A program made the translations under genes and the position numbers. The notes under the pieces were generated by a model. That model was not told the origin of the DNA, ran no database searches, and was given only the letters and a program-made list of their open reading frames with translations. A DNA stretch of 34,651 bases from Phycisphaera sp. (GTDB lineage Bacteria; Planctomycetota; Phycisphaerae; Phycisphaerales; Phycisphaeraceae), in the NCBI GenBank assembly GCA_023300125.1, contig JALZVY010000242.1, positions 1 through 34,651 of the forward strand. Reading direction: 5' to 3'. Shown here piece by piece: positions 1-6,803 of this stretch. Numbering within the stretch: the stretch's first letter is position 1; each line of letters begins with the position of its first letter.

Positions 1-183
1 TACACCGCGCTGTTTCGCGCCGGCGCCATCGTCGTGCACCGCGCCGACGGCCACCGCCTGCAAGTGGTCCCCACCGGCCCCAAAACCACCAACTGCGTGC
101 TCGACGCCGACGAGCAGTGGCTTTACGTCACCGCCGACCAAAGCCTCAAACGCATCAAGCTGACCGATCCGGCGACACGCTGA
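1..183 (+). CDS. SMP-30/gluconolactonase-like beta-propeller protein, C-terminal fragment
   Basis: The frame is open from base 1 and ends at the TGA at 181-183, so only the last 60 residues of a gene starting outside the window are present. The segment TTNCVLDADEQWLYVTAD followed by SLKRIKL matches the last blade of SMP-30/gluconolactonase-like proteins, where a 'TNxxF...LYVTA...LYRI' pattern is usual. Such proteins are often calcium-dependent lactonases, but no catalytic residues are visible in this piece. The gene is convergent with the RNase HI gene, and a 15-bp tandem repeat lies between the two stop codons. Confidence 0.65.
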   Translation, partial: YTALFRAGAIVVHRADGHRLQVVPTGPKTTNCVLDADEQWLYVTADQSLKRIKLTDPATR

Positions 184-191
184 AACGCATC

Positions 192-266
192 GCTTACTTG
201 CGGCCGGCTTACCTGCGCCCCGCTCACTTGCGACCTGCTTACTTACGCCCCTCTTACTTACGACCA
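192..266. repeat. Five imperfect copies of a 15-bp tandem repeat at an RNase HI 3' end
   Basis: Units begin at 192, 207, 222, 237 and 252 and follow GCTTACTTGCGGCCG with a few substitutions each. On the minus strand, in the RNase HI frame, each unit reads (G)-R-K/R-stop. The first unit holds the true C-terminus and stop codon of the RNase HI gene (254-256), and each later unit repeats a stop in the same frame (TAA or TGA). The array fills most of the space between the two convergent genes and probably arose by slippage of the RNase HI terminal codons. Confidence 0.8.
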
Positions 267-937
267 TAGTCCGCCGGGATCTCACCCCAGCGCGGCGTGT
301 CCCACTTCACCACCTTCGCCGGCGACGTGTGGTTTTTAAGCCACGCCAGCGCGTCTTCCACGTGGGCCCGCACCTCGGGCCCCGCGCGGTCGTCGTCCAA
401 AAACACACTGCGGATCACCCGCTTGCGCACCCACGCCATCGCCGTGATGCTGTCGCAGTACACCGTCCACCCCGCGCCCGATGGCCCCGCTTCCGCCGCC
501 AGCCGCAGCGCCGTGGCCAGGGCCAAAAACTCGCCCAGATTCCCATTGGCATCGGCAAACGGCCCGAAGGCAAAGGCCTCCTCCCCGTCGCCCGCGCCGC
601 CGATCGCCGAGCCATCGCCCAGCCAAACGCCGCGGCACTCCATCACCCAGCGCGTCGTGTCGCACGCCGCGTCCACGCACAGCGCCGGCCCCACGGGATA
701 GTCCGCCGCCGCGGGCTTGCGCTTGGCCACCTTTGAGGATCCCGACGCGCCCGCCGGCCGATCGGCGGGCGCCTTGCCCTGGTAGTTCACGTGCGCCTGA
801 TCGCCATCGATAAACGCCGCCCGCGCCGCGTCCGCGGTGGGAAAAGACTTGAACTTCGCCCCCGCAAACCCCGTGGTCTGCTTCGCGCACGCATCCCAGG
901 TGTCAAACACCCCGACCTCCCGGCCCGACCACACCAC
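254..937 (-). CDS. rnhA: Ribonuclease HI with N-terminal viroplasmin (hybrid-binding) domain
   Basis: This enzyme cleaves the RNA strand of RNA-DNA hybrids in the cytoplasm. The N-terminal part (VWSGREVGVFDTWDAC, then GFAGAKFKSF) is a viroplasmin/hybrid-binding domain. The RNase H fold follows with its acidic residues in order: Asp in CVDAACD, Glu in GNLGEFLAL, Asp in VYCDSIT and a final Asp in the C-terminal WGEIPADYGRK, a typical ending for this subfamily. The start given is a GTG, which would cut off the first strand of the viroplasmin domain. The frame is open further upstream to a stop at 1010-1012, and bases 938-970 encode a fitting KKKKTKFYV segment, but no ATG, GTG or TTG precedes it. 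An ATC at 968-970 sits where the usual Met would be. The function is clear; the start is not. Confidence 0.85.
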   Translation of the reverse strand: MVWSGREVGVFDTWDACAKQTTGFAGAKFKSFPTADAARAAFIDGDQAHVNYQGKAPADRPAGASGSSKVAKRKPAAADYPVGPALCVDAACDTTRWVMECRGVWLGDGSAIGGAGDGEEAFAFGPFADANGNLGEFLALATALRLAAEAGPSGAGWTVYCDSITAMAWVRKRVIRSVFLDDDRAGPEVRAHVEDALAWLKNHTSPAKVVKWDTPRWGEIPADYGRK

Positions 938-1046
938 ATAGAACTTGGTTTTTTTCTTTTTGCTGGCGATGGGGAAGCCTTTAATCGAAGTCTTGTCGAT
1001 GTGGTTGGTTCAGAAGATTGCGTTGGCGTGCCGTATTCACGCGCCA

Positions 1047-1304
1047 CTAGTTCTTCTTCTTGCCGATGCCCACCAGGCGGGCGGCGCTGGGGATGAAGCT
1101 GCCCCAGGCCCAGGCGAGGGCGGGCAGGACGATGAGGTCGTCGAGCCAGCCGGCGAAGGGGATCCAGCCGCCGGTGAGGGTGAAGTAGGCGGTGGAGGTG
1201 CTGATGAATCCGCCTTTGCACCACAGGGGCACGTCTTTGCGGGTGAGCACGCGCCAGAACATGCCGATGCGGGCGAAGGGGCCGAGTTTGCCTAAGAGTC
1301 CCAT
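1047..1304 (-). CDS. DUF1232-like (YkvA-type) small membrane protein
   Basis: An 85-residue protein. The central part, GGWIPFAGWLDDLIVLPALA followed by WAWGSFIP, resembles the DUF1232/YkvA signature (IP...LDD...P). One or two hydrophobic segments and a basic GIGKKKN tail suggest an inner-membrane protein; no biochemical role is established for the family. The ATG at 1304 was chosen because the family similarity begins just after it and because TATCCT ends exactly six bases upstream, a leaderless layout. A longer reading to 1436 would run into low-complexity DNA. It sits between the RNase HI and ATP-grasp genes on the same strand. Confidence 0.65.
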   Translation of the reverse strand: MGLLGKLGPFARIGMFWRVLTRKDVPLWCKGGFISTSTAYFTLTGGWIPFAGWLDDLIVLPALAWAWGSFIPSAARLVGIGKKKN

Positions 1305-1310
1305 GCACGG

Positions 1311-1316
1311 AGGATA
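1311..1316 (-). promoter_or_regulatory. -10 hexamer TATCCT placed for leaderless start
   Basis: TATCCT on the minus strand is followed by six bases and then the ATG of the DUF1232-like gene. No Shine-Dalgarno is present. The spacing equals that at 5904, 11171, 12831 and 13730. Confidence 0.45.
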
Positions 1317-1402
1317 ACGGCGCTGGGTGGGGCGGTGGCACGCGGTGGGTTTTGCCGCAAAGGAAACCGCGGCGCGCGGTGGAAGATCAGCTGTAAGCCT
1401 CG

Positions 1403-1454
1403 CCCCAACCCCCAACCCCCAACCCCCAACCCCCAACCCCCAATCCCCAACCCC
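1403..1454. repeat. Telomere-like CCCCCAA tandem repeat with G-quadruplex potential
   Basis: About seven units of the 7-mer CCCCCAA, one with a T substitution (TCCCCAA), run through this stretch just upstream of the DUF1232-like gene and just past the 3' end of the ATP-grasp gene. The minus strand is therefore a series of G4-5 runs separated by TT, which meets the usual pattern for an intramolecular G-quadruplex. Confidence 0.85.
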
Positions 1455-1475
1455 GGCGGCAGCACGCCGCCAGCC

Positions 1476-2501
1476 CTAAGCCTGCCCGACGAGGCGGTAT
1501 TTCCGCCCGAGGTTGATGATCTTTTCTAAGAGTTTTTCGTAGCCTAGGCCGTCGTGTTCGGCGCTTTCGGAGAAGTCTTCGCCGTACATGATTTGGGGGT
1601 TGGGGTTGGCTTCAAGCAGGTAGGCGTGGCCGTCGTCGGTGACGCGGAAGTCCATGCGGGCGTAGCCGCTGAGTTGCAGGGCGCGGTAGGTGCGTTTGGC
1701 GAGCTTGGGCAGGTCGGCGGCGAGGCTGCCGGGCAGGGCTTTGGCGGGGCCGGTGCTGAGGCCGATTTTCTTTTGGTAGTTGTCGTCCCACTTGACTTTG
1801 CTGGTGGCGATCTTGGGGGCGCCGTCGCGGAGTTTGTCGAAGAAGACTTCCCAGGGTGGGAGGGTGGTGAGGCGGTCGTTGCCTAGGACGCCGACGTAGA
1901 GCTCGCGGCCGGGGATAAAGGTTTCGACCAGCGCGTCGGTGTTGAGCTGGCGGTGGATGAAGCGGACGCGCTCTTCGAGTTTGTCGTGGTCGTGGACGAC
2001 GCTGGCTTGGGCGATGCCGGCGCTGCCTTCTTCGGTGAGGCTTTTGACGATGAGGGGGTAGTCGAGGCGTTTGGGCTTGCGCACGCGGGCGTTGGGGCCG
2101 CGCAGGGGGAAGACGTGGAAGCGGGGGGCGGGGATGCGGTGGTAGCGCACGATCATCTTGGCGATGGCTTTGTTGCGTGCGAGCATGAGGCCGCGGGGGT
2201 TGCAGCCGGTGTAGGGCAGGCGGATCATTTCGAGGTAGCTGACGACGTGGGCGTCGAAGACGCCCATGCCGCCAAATTCTTCGAGCAGGTTGAAGGCGAG
2301 GCCGGGTTTGAATTCTTCGACGGCGCGTTTGAGCACTGAGAGGTCGTTGCCCACGCCTACGGGCAGGACGTCGTGGCCGGCGTTGCTGAGGGTGGCGAAG
2401 ACGTCGAATTCGGTACGGAACGGGGCGATCTGCGCGTCGGACAGGCCCTCGATGCTTTCGGGGGGGACGAGGTCTTCGTGGACGAGCAGGAGGATGCGCA
2501 C
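1476..2501 (-). CDS. D-alanine-D-alanine-ligase-like ATP-grasp enzyme
   Basis: A 341-residue ATP-grasp protein, likely a cytoplasmic carboxylate-amine ligase that joins an acid and an amine through an acyl-phosphate. The N-terminal Rossmann-like part (MRILLLVHED; FNLLEEFGG; PYTGCNPRGL) resembles D-Ala-D-Ala ligases. The ATP-grasp core has Lys in LARNKAIAK and IVKSLTEEGSAG, the hinge Glu in LVETFIPGRE, and metal ligands in the end signature ARMDFRV and LLEANPNP. Length and motif order fit the Ddl superfamily. It is unlikely to be the cell-wall Ddl itself because it lies next to a predicted zinc peptidase rather than mur genes; the substrate cannot be read from sequence. The upstream metallopeptidase gene is 140 bp away on the same strand. 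Confidence 0.8.
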   Translation of the reverse strand: MRILLLVHEDLVPPESIEGLSDAQIAPFRTEFDVFATLSNAGHDVLPVGVGNDLSVLKRAVEEFKPGLAFNLLEEFGGMGVFDAHVVSYLEMIRLPYTGCNPRGLMLARNKAIAKMIVRYHRIPAPRFHVFPLRGPNARVRKPKRLDYPLIVKSLTEEGSAGIAQASVVHDHDKLEERVRFIHRQLNTDALVETFIPGRELYVGVLGNDRLTTLPPWEVFFDKLRDGAPKIATSKVKWDDNYQKKIGLSTGPAKALPGSLAADLPKLAKRTYRALQLSGYARMDFRVTDDGHAYLLEANPNPQIMYGEDFSESAEHDGLGYEKLLEKIINLGRKYRLVGQA

Positions 2502-2641
2502 GGCGGGGGTGGGGTTGAAGGTGGGGGCGGGGGTGGCCAGAAGAGGCGGGTGATAGGAAGATCGACGGGTGGACGGGGGCGGCGCTAGGGCGGGTGGGGG
2601 TTATCGGCGGGGTGCGGGCGCTGATGGGGTGTGGAGGGGCG

Positions 2642-3679
2642 TTAAACGGCGACGGGGCGGTGCCCGGCGTGGAGGTAGTTCATGGTTTGCACGGTGACCA
2701 TCATGCGGGCGTCGGCTTCGGCTTGGCCGGGTTCCATGGCCAGGCGGAGGCCGAGTTCTTTGCTGCGGTCGATCATGTCGCCGAGCACTTGGTCGATGGT
2801 GTAGGCGTAGGCGCCGGTCCAGCGGCTGACGTCGCGGCGCAGGGCGGGGCGGATTTTGCGCAGGAAGGCGGCGGCGGTGGGTTGGTCGGCGAACTGGGGG
2901 TCGGTGGAGAACAGCCGGTAGAGGTCGGTGTCGTAGAAGTCGGGGAACTCGTCGGCGTAGAGGAGTTTTTTCTCGCGGTAGTGTTCGCGGAGGGTGGTGG
3001 TGTTGTGGGCGATGGCTTCGGGGGTGCGGCGGCTGCGGACCGGCGGGGGGCTGCCGCCGCGCGCGGAGCTGCGGGCGATCTCGGTCATGAGGCCGTCGAC
3101 GTATTCGAGTTTTTCCAGGGCGGGCCAGCCGCGGTAGCGGGCGCGCCACGCGCGGCGCGAGCCGAGCCAGACGGCGAAGGTTTCGGCGAAGTCTTCGGCG
3201 GGGTGGGCTTGGGCGTACCACCCTGGCAGGTGGGTGACGTAGCGCCGCGATCCGGGCCGGGGGGTGTAGGTGTCGGGGTACGGGTCGCTGTAGCGGCCGA
3301 AGAGCTCGCGGTAGCGCTTGCGTCGGTGCAGGCGGTAGGCGGTGTCGATGCAGTGGCCGGTTTCGTGGCGGAGGATGCGCAGGCAGGCGGCGGGGGTGCC
3401 GCCTTCGACCGCGAGCATCTGGTTGCGTTCGAGGCGGATGAGCCGGGGGTGGGCGAGGTAAAAGGGAAGGGCGATGCCCGGGATGCCGTCGGGGCTGAAC
3501 CATTCGGTGCTGAGCCAGACGTGCGGCCGTAGGCGGGTGATGCCGCGGGCGGCGAGCTCGGTGTGGATTTGGTCGACGCGGGCCTGCAGGGGGCCTTGGA
3601 CGGTGAGATTGAGGTCGCAGAAACGGCGGTCCAAGAGCTTGGCGTCGTCGAGCCGAGACCAGGCGGGCGGGGCGCTCAT
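2642..3679 (-). CDS. Putative zinc-binding metallopeptidase (Peptidase_Mx-like)
   Basis: A 345-residue protein without a signal peptide. The zincin motif HETGH is at residues 105-109 within RHETGHCIDTAYRL, and AEDFAETFAVW (about 161-171) supplies a third ligand Glu in the place expected for the putative zinc-binding metallopeptidase family. That family often carries an N-terminal zinc ribbon; this copy has none. It stands upstream of the ATP-grasp ligase gene on the same strand, so the pair may build and trim one peptide or amide product (inference). A GC-rich hairpin lies just upstream at 3698-3742. The family has no proven substrate that I know of. Confidence 0.7.
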   Translation of the reverse strand: MSAPPAWSRLDDAKLLDRRFCDLNLTVQGPLQARVDQIHTELAARGITRLRPHVWLSTEWFSPDGIPGIALPFYLAHPRLIRLERNQMLAVEGGTPAACLRILRHETGHCIDTAYRLHRRKRYRELFGRYSDPYPDTYTPRPGSRRYVTHLPGWYAQAHPAEDFAETFAVWLGSRRAWRARYRGWPALEKLEYVDGLMTEIARSSARGGSPPPVRSRRTPEAIAHNTTTLREHYREKKLLYADEFPDFYDTDLYRLFSTDPQFADQPTAAAFLRKIRPALRRDVSRWTGAYAYTIDQVLGDMIDRSKELGLRLAMEPGQAEADARMMVTVQTMNYLHAGHRPVAV

Positions 3680-3697
3680 GGTTGCGCGGGGGTGGCG

Positions 3698-3742
3698 CAG
3701 CCCGCGCCGCGGCGCGCATCGCGGTGCGCGGCGCGCGGGCTG
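3698..3742. other. Long GC-rich imperfect hairpin between minus-strand genes
   Basis: The arms CAGCCCGCGCCGCGGCGCGC and GCGCGGCGCGCGGGCTG pair with few mismatches around a short loop. There is no T-run after it in the minus direction, so it is not a standard intrinsic terminator. It could be an mRNA-stabilising stem between the receiver-sized gene at 3779-4162 and the metallopeptidase gene. Confidence 0.5.
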
Positions 3743-3778
3743 GGCTTGGGGGGGGTGCCGCGTGTCACGGGGGGGGCT

Positions 3779-4162
3779 TTAGGCTTGGTCGAGGGTGTCG
3801 CGGAGGCGCTGGGTGAGGTCGGGGCTGCGCACGTCGTTTTTGCCGAATCCCTTGAGGGCGCCGGCGGCTTCGGCGGCGGCTTGGCTTTCGGGGAAGTTGC
3901 TGACGAGCATCTGGTGGGGGGCGGTGTCGGCGCTGGCGTGTTGCTGGATGAGGTCGATGCCGTCGGCGGCGTTGAAGCGGCCGTCGAGGGCGCGGTTGAC
4001 CAGCCACAGGGCTTGGGGGTGAGCGACCGCGGCGAGGCGGTCGTGCTTGTTGACGCCGACCACTTGGGCGTCGGGGGCGATGGCTTGGGCCAGGCGGCCC
4101 AGGGGGCCGCTGTCAAAGCCGCAGTGGCCAACGAGAACAACGTGGGTGATGGGGGTGGGCAT
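3779..4162 (-). CDS. Conserved-looking hypothetical protein, receiver-like size
   Basis: A 127-residue protein I do not recognise as a named family. The N-terminus THVVLVGHCGFDSGPL, the inner strand ALWLVNRALDGRF, and HQMLVSNFPESQAAAEAAGA followed by GFGKND read like an alternating alpha/beta fold of receiver size. The late Lys in FGKND is where a receiver would have its conserved Lys, but the acidic pocket and phospho-acceptor Asp are missing. The start at 4162 was preferred to one 48 bases further out because the extra residues are low-complexity. It lies 50 bp after the membrane-protein gene and 99 bp before the metallopeptidase on the same strand, so co-transcription is plausible. Confidence 0.6.
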   Translation of the reverse strand: MPTPITHVVLVGHCGFDSGPLGRLAQAIAPDAQVVGVNKHDRLAAVAHPQALWLVNRALDGRFNAADGIDLIQQHASADTAPHQMLVSNFPESQAAAEAAGALKGFGKNDVRSPDLTQRLRDTLDQA

Positions 4163-4212
4163 GGGGGGGGTCGCGGGGTGGGGGTGAAGAAGCAGGGGCT
4201 GTCGGGGCAAGC

Positions 4213-4656
4213 CTAGGCGGTGGGGTCGGGGGCGATGCCGTTTTGGGCGCGGCGCAGGCGGCGGGCTTTGCGGAACGAGGCGATGCCCATGGCCAGGTAG
4301 GCCAGGCAGACTGCGGCGGTGGTTTCGAGGCGGAGCATTTTAAGGGCGCCCTGACGCTCGGCGTCGGCCGCGACGGTGCCGGGCGCTTGGGTGGGGGCCT
4401 GCAGCAGGCCGACCATTTGATACACCGAAAAGATCGCCAGCAGCAGGGCCAGAAGCAGGGCGCTGTGGATCAGGTGGGGGCGCAGCTTGGCGTTGAATAG
4501 GGAGATGCCGCCGAGCACGATGAACAGGCCGCCGCAGAAGGCCGGCAGTACGGGGCCAAAGCCCGTGGCCGAGCTGAGGGTGAAAGACAGCAGCCACACG
4601 CCGTTGAGGGCGACGCCGGCGATGAGGGTGAGCAGGGGAACTTGGTTGTTTTTCAT
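4213..4656 (-). CDS. Four-helix membrane protein of unknown function
   Basis: A 147-residue protein with four hydrophobic segments: LLTLIAGVALNGVWLLSF, LPAFCGGLFIVLGGISLF, IHSALLLALLLAIFSVYQMV and AAVCLAYLAMGIASF, then a basic tail (RKARRLRRAQ). I do not recognise the family. The ATG at 4656 was chosen because upstream sequence in this frame is Pro-rich and out of character. A TACACT-like box on the minus strand at 4710-4705 would give a leader of roughly 45 bases. It is the first gene of the minus-strand run and is divergent from the FKBP gene. Confidence 0.6.
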   Translation of the reverse strand: MKNNQVPLLTLIAGVALNGVWLLSFTLSSATGFGPVLPAFCGGLFIVLGGISLFNAKLRPHLIHSALLLALLLAIFSVYQMVGLLQAPTQAPGTVAADAERQGALKMLRLETTAAVCLAYLAMGIASFRKARRLRRAQNGIAPDPTA

Positions 4657-4758
4657 GGCGGGGGTGTGGGCTGGGTGGGGTGGGTTGAGGCGTGGCGGTC
4701 TTCCAGTGTAGATCGCGGCAGGTGGGCCGGGCGCGGGTGGGCTGGGGGGCGGTTTCGT

Positions 4759-4764
4759 TATAAT
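4759..4764 (+). promoter_or_regulatory. Consensus -10 box TATAAT before the FKBP gene
   Basis: A perfect TATAAT lies about 57 bases before the TTG start of the prolyl isomerase gene. No good -35 hexamer is visible in the GC-rich DNA 17 bases upstream. Confidence 0.5.
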
Positions 4765-4820
4765 GATCGGCCCGAAACTTTTTTCGGTGCTCACGCCATC
4801 CTTCCTCAGGAGATTCGATT

Positions 4821-5813
4821 TTGCAAAACGTTAACCCCCATTGTGCGGCAGCTCTTGCGGCATTGTTGTTGTCTGCTGGTCCTGCATTGGCCCAAAACGG
4901 TGCGGCCGACGTGGCGGAGCCGGCGGTCGAGGTTGTCGAAGGGGTTGTGGACGCTGCGGCGGAATTGCTGGGCACCTCGGCTCCTGAAGTCAACGACGGG
5001 TTTGCCAGCGACGTCGAGCGTTACAGCTACGCGATCGGGGTGGACATCGGCCGCAGCTTCAAGACCCGAGACGTCGAGATCGACGTGGATGCGATGCGTG
5101 AGGCGCTGGGGGCGTCCTATGCGGGGGAAGCACTGCGGCAGACCGAGGAGCAGAGCCTGGCGGCGATGCGCAACTTTCAGGAAGTGATGGGCGGTCGCCA
5201 GGCGGGCCAGGCCGCCGAACTGAGCGCGGCCAACCGCAAAGCGGCGGCGGCTTTTTTGACGCAAAACGGCGAGCGTGAGGGCGTGATCACCACCGAGTCG
5301 GGGTTGCAGTACGAGATCTTGGAAGCGGGCGACGGCCCGCTGGCCAAGGGCCACGACACGGTGTCCCTTCACTACACCGGCAAGCTGATCGATGGCACGA
5401 CGTTTGACAGCTCTGAGGGCCGTGGCCCGGCGAGCTTTCCGGTGTCGGGTGTGATCCCGGGTTTCGCTGAGGGTCTGAAGCTGTTGCCGATGGGCACCAA
5501 GGCGAAGCTGTTCATGTCTACGGATTTGGGCTATGGCGACAGCCCCCAGGGCCCCGGGGGCCCGGGCAGCGCGTTGATTTTTGAAGTTCAGATGCTGTCT
5601 GTCGAAAGCCCTCCTGAGCAGCCGACGCTGGCTGAGCAGATTGAGCAAGTTCAGGCGCAGATGGAAGAAGATCTGAAACTCACCCGCGAGCGGGGCGAGC
5701 AGGATATTGCCACCTTGAAGGCGGAGATGGAACAGGAGGCCGCCGAGGCGGCGGTGGTGGGCGGTGCAGAGGCTGAGGCTGTGGAGCCCAAGAAAGAGCC
5801 GATGTACGACTGA
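4821..5813 (+). CDS. Secreted FKBP-type peptidyl-prolyl cis-trans isomerase
   Basis: A 330-residue exported folding helper that isomerises X-Pro bonds in envelope or secreted proteins. Residues 1-25 form a signal peptide ending ALAQ. Residues about 65-150 match the FKBP N-terminal dimerisation domain (YSYAIGVDIGRSF...), and 160-262 the catalytic FKBP domain: LHYTGKLIDGTTFDSS, VIPGFAEGLKLLPMG, LGYGD and LIFEVQML. A charged helical tail (270-315) is probably a coiled coil and is an addition to the usual FkpA/Mip length. The start is TTG, supported by AGGAG at 4808-4812 and the signal peptide. A rho-independent terminator follows at 5855-5885. Confidence 0.9.
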   Translation: MQNVNPHCAAALAALLLSAGPALAQNGAADVAEPAVEVVEGVVDAAAELLGTSAPEVNDGFASDVERYSYAIGVDIGRSFKTRDVEIDVDAMREALGASYAGEALRQTEEQSLAAMRNFQEVMGGRQAGQAAELSAANRKAAAAFLTQNGEREGVITTESGLQYEILEAGDGPLAKGHDTVSLHYTGKLIDGTTFDSSEGRGPASFPVSGVIPGFAEGLKLLPMGTKAKLFMSTDLGYGDSPQGPGGPGSALIFEVQMLSVESPPEQPTLAEQIEQVQAQMEEDLKLTRERGEQDIATLKAEMEQEAAEAAVVGGAEAEAVEPKKEPMYD

Positions 5814-5854
5814 GTGCCTTCGAGAGGGTCTTGAGGTTTGAGCCTTGAACCTTG

Positions 5855-5885
5855 AACCGCGGCCCGATGGGACGCGGTTTTTTTG
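5855..5885 (+). terminator. Rho-independent terminator after the FKBP gene
   Basis: The stem AACCGCG / CGCGGTT encloses an 11-base loop and runs straight into a T-run (5878-5884). It separates the FKBP gene from the alpha/beta hydrolase gene. Confidence 0.75.
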
Positions 5886-5903
5886 TGGGCCTCGGGCGTG
5901 CTG

Positions 5904-5909
5904 TAAACT
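5904..5909 (+). promoter_or_regulatory. -10 hexamer TAAACT placed for leaderless start
   Basis: TAAACT is followed by six bases (GGGCCC after the overlapping T) and then the ATG at 5916. No Shine-Dalgarno is present, so transcription would start at or next to the start codon. Confidence 0.45.
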
Positions 5910-5915
5910 GGGCCC

Positions 5916-6749
5916 ATGCGAGAATTAACCCTGCCTGCACCGCTGGTGCTGTTGCCCGGACTGGCTGCCGACGCGCGTTTGTTTGATCGTCAGCGTCAGG
6001 CGTTGGGCCCTGCGTTGATCACGCCTGCGTGGCCGGCCTTGTCGCCGGAGTGGGACCGGCGTGAGACGCTGCGTAGTTTTGCCAAGCGCTGGGCCGGGGC
6101 GTTGCACCTGAATCATGTGCGTGATCTGGACCCGGCCAAGCCTTGGGTGTTGGGCGGGGCGTCGATGGGGGGCATGGTGGCGCTGGAGATGCTCCCGCAC
6201 TTGCCGCGCAAGCCCGCGGCGGTGCTGATGCTGGGCTCGGCGACCGGGGGCGGGGCGGTGTCGCGGCCGGCGCAGCTGGGGGCGGCTTTGGCCGGGTGGG
6301 TGGGGCGCCCGGGGGTGTTGCAGATGGTGCTGCGGGGCTTGCTTCTGCCTTCGTCGTTTTACGACGGACAAGACGACGACGGCCGGCGGCTGCTGAGTGC
6401 GATGGCGGCCCAGGCCGACCCGGCACGGCTGCAGTGGGGGGTGGAGGCGTGCGTGGAGTGGCCCGGGCCTTCCGAGGAGGCTTTGGAGGTGATCGCGGGG
6501 GGGGTGGCGGTGAAGCACTTGCGCGGCGAGGCGGACCGGATCATCGGCGCGAGCGGGCCGGGCTTGGCAGAAGACCAAGCGGTGGCCGACGCGGGACATT
6601 TTTTGAACCTGAGCCACCGGCAAACGGTAAACCGTTGGCTGTTTGAAGCGGTGATGCGGGTGTGTGCGATTGATGAGTCCCGCGAGCCACGGGTGGAAGA
6701 CCCCGACCAAGCCTGGGCCCGGCGCCCCGAGGTGGCGGCGCGGTTTTAG
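5916..6749 (+). CDS. Alpha/beta hydrolase
   Basis: A 277-residue cytoplasmic hydrolase. The nucleophile elbow GASMGG places Ser83; Asp207 in RGEADRIIG and His228 in VADAGHFLNLS complete the triad in the correct order. The oxyanion strand LVLLPGLAADARLF near residue 10 is also typical (BioH/esterase-like group). The substrate cannot be predicted. It is a single gene, separated from the FKBP gene by a terminator and convergent with the WG-repeat gene. A -10-like TAAACT six bases before the ATG suggests leaderless expression. Confidence 0.85.
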   Translation: MRELTLPAPLVLLPGLAADARLFDRQRQALGPALITPAWPALSPEWDRRETLRSFAKRWAGALHLNHVRDLDPAKPWVLGGASMGGMVALEMLPHLPRKPAAVLMLGSATGGGAVSRPAQLGAALAGWVGRPGVLQMVLRGLLLPSSFYDGQDDDGRRLLSAMAAQADPARLQWGVEACVEWPGPSEEALEVIAGGVAVKHLRGEADRIIGASGPGLAEDQAVADAGHFLNLSHRQTVNRWLFEAVMRVCAIDESREPRVEDPDQAWARRPEVAARF

Positions 6750-6803
6750 CACGCGGCGGTGGAGTACGCGGTTGTAAAGCGCGCTGTTGTAAACCGAGGG
6801 GGT

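Noticed and set aside
192-266. 15-bp tandem array considered as a CRISPR or phage attachment site
   Set aside because: Units are contiguous with no spacers and follow the codon frame of the RNase HI end, so slippage is a simpler explanation.
2594-3532. Long plus-strand open frame (312 codons) opposite the metallopeptidase gene
   Set aside because: It is the antisense of a gene with a clear HETGH motif; its own translation is Gly/Val/Ala-rich without motifs, as expected in GC-rich antisense DNA.
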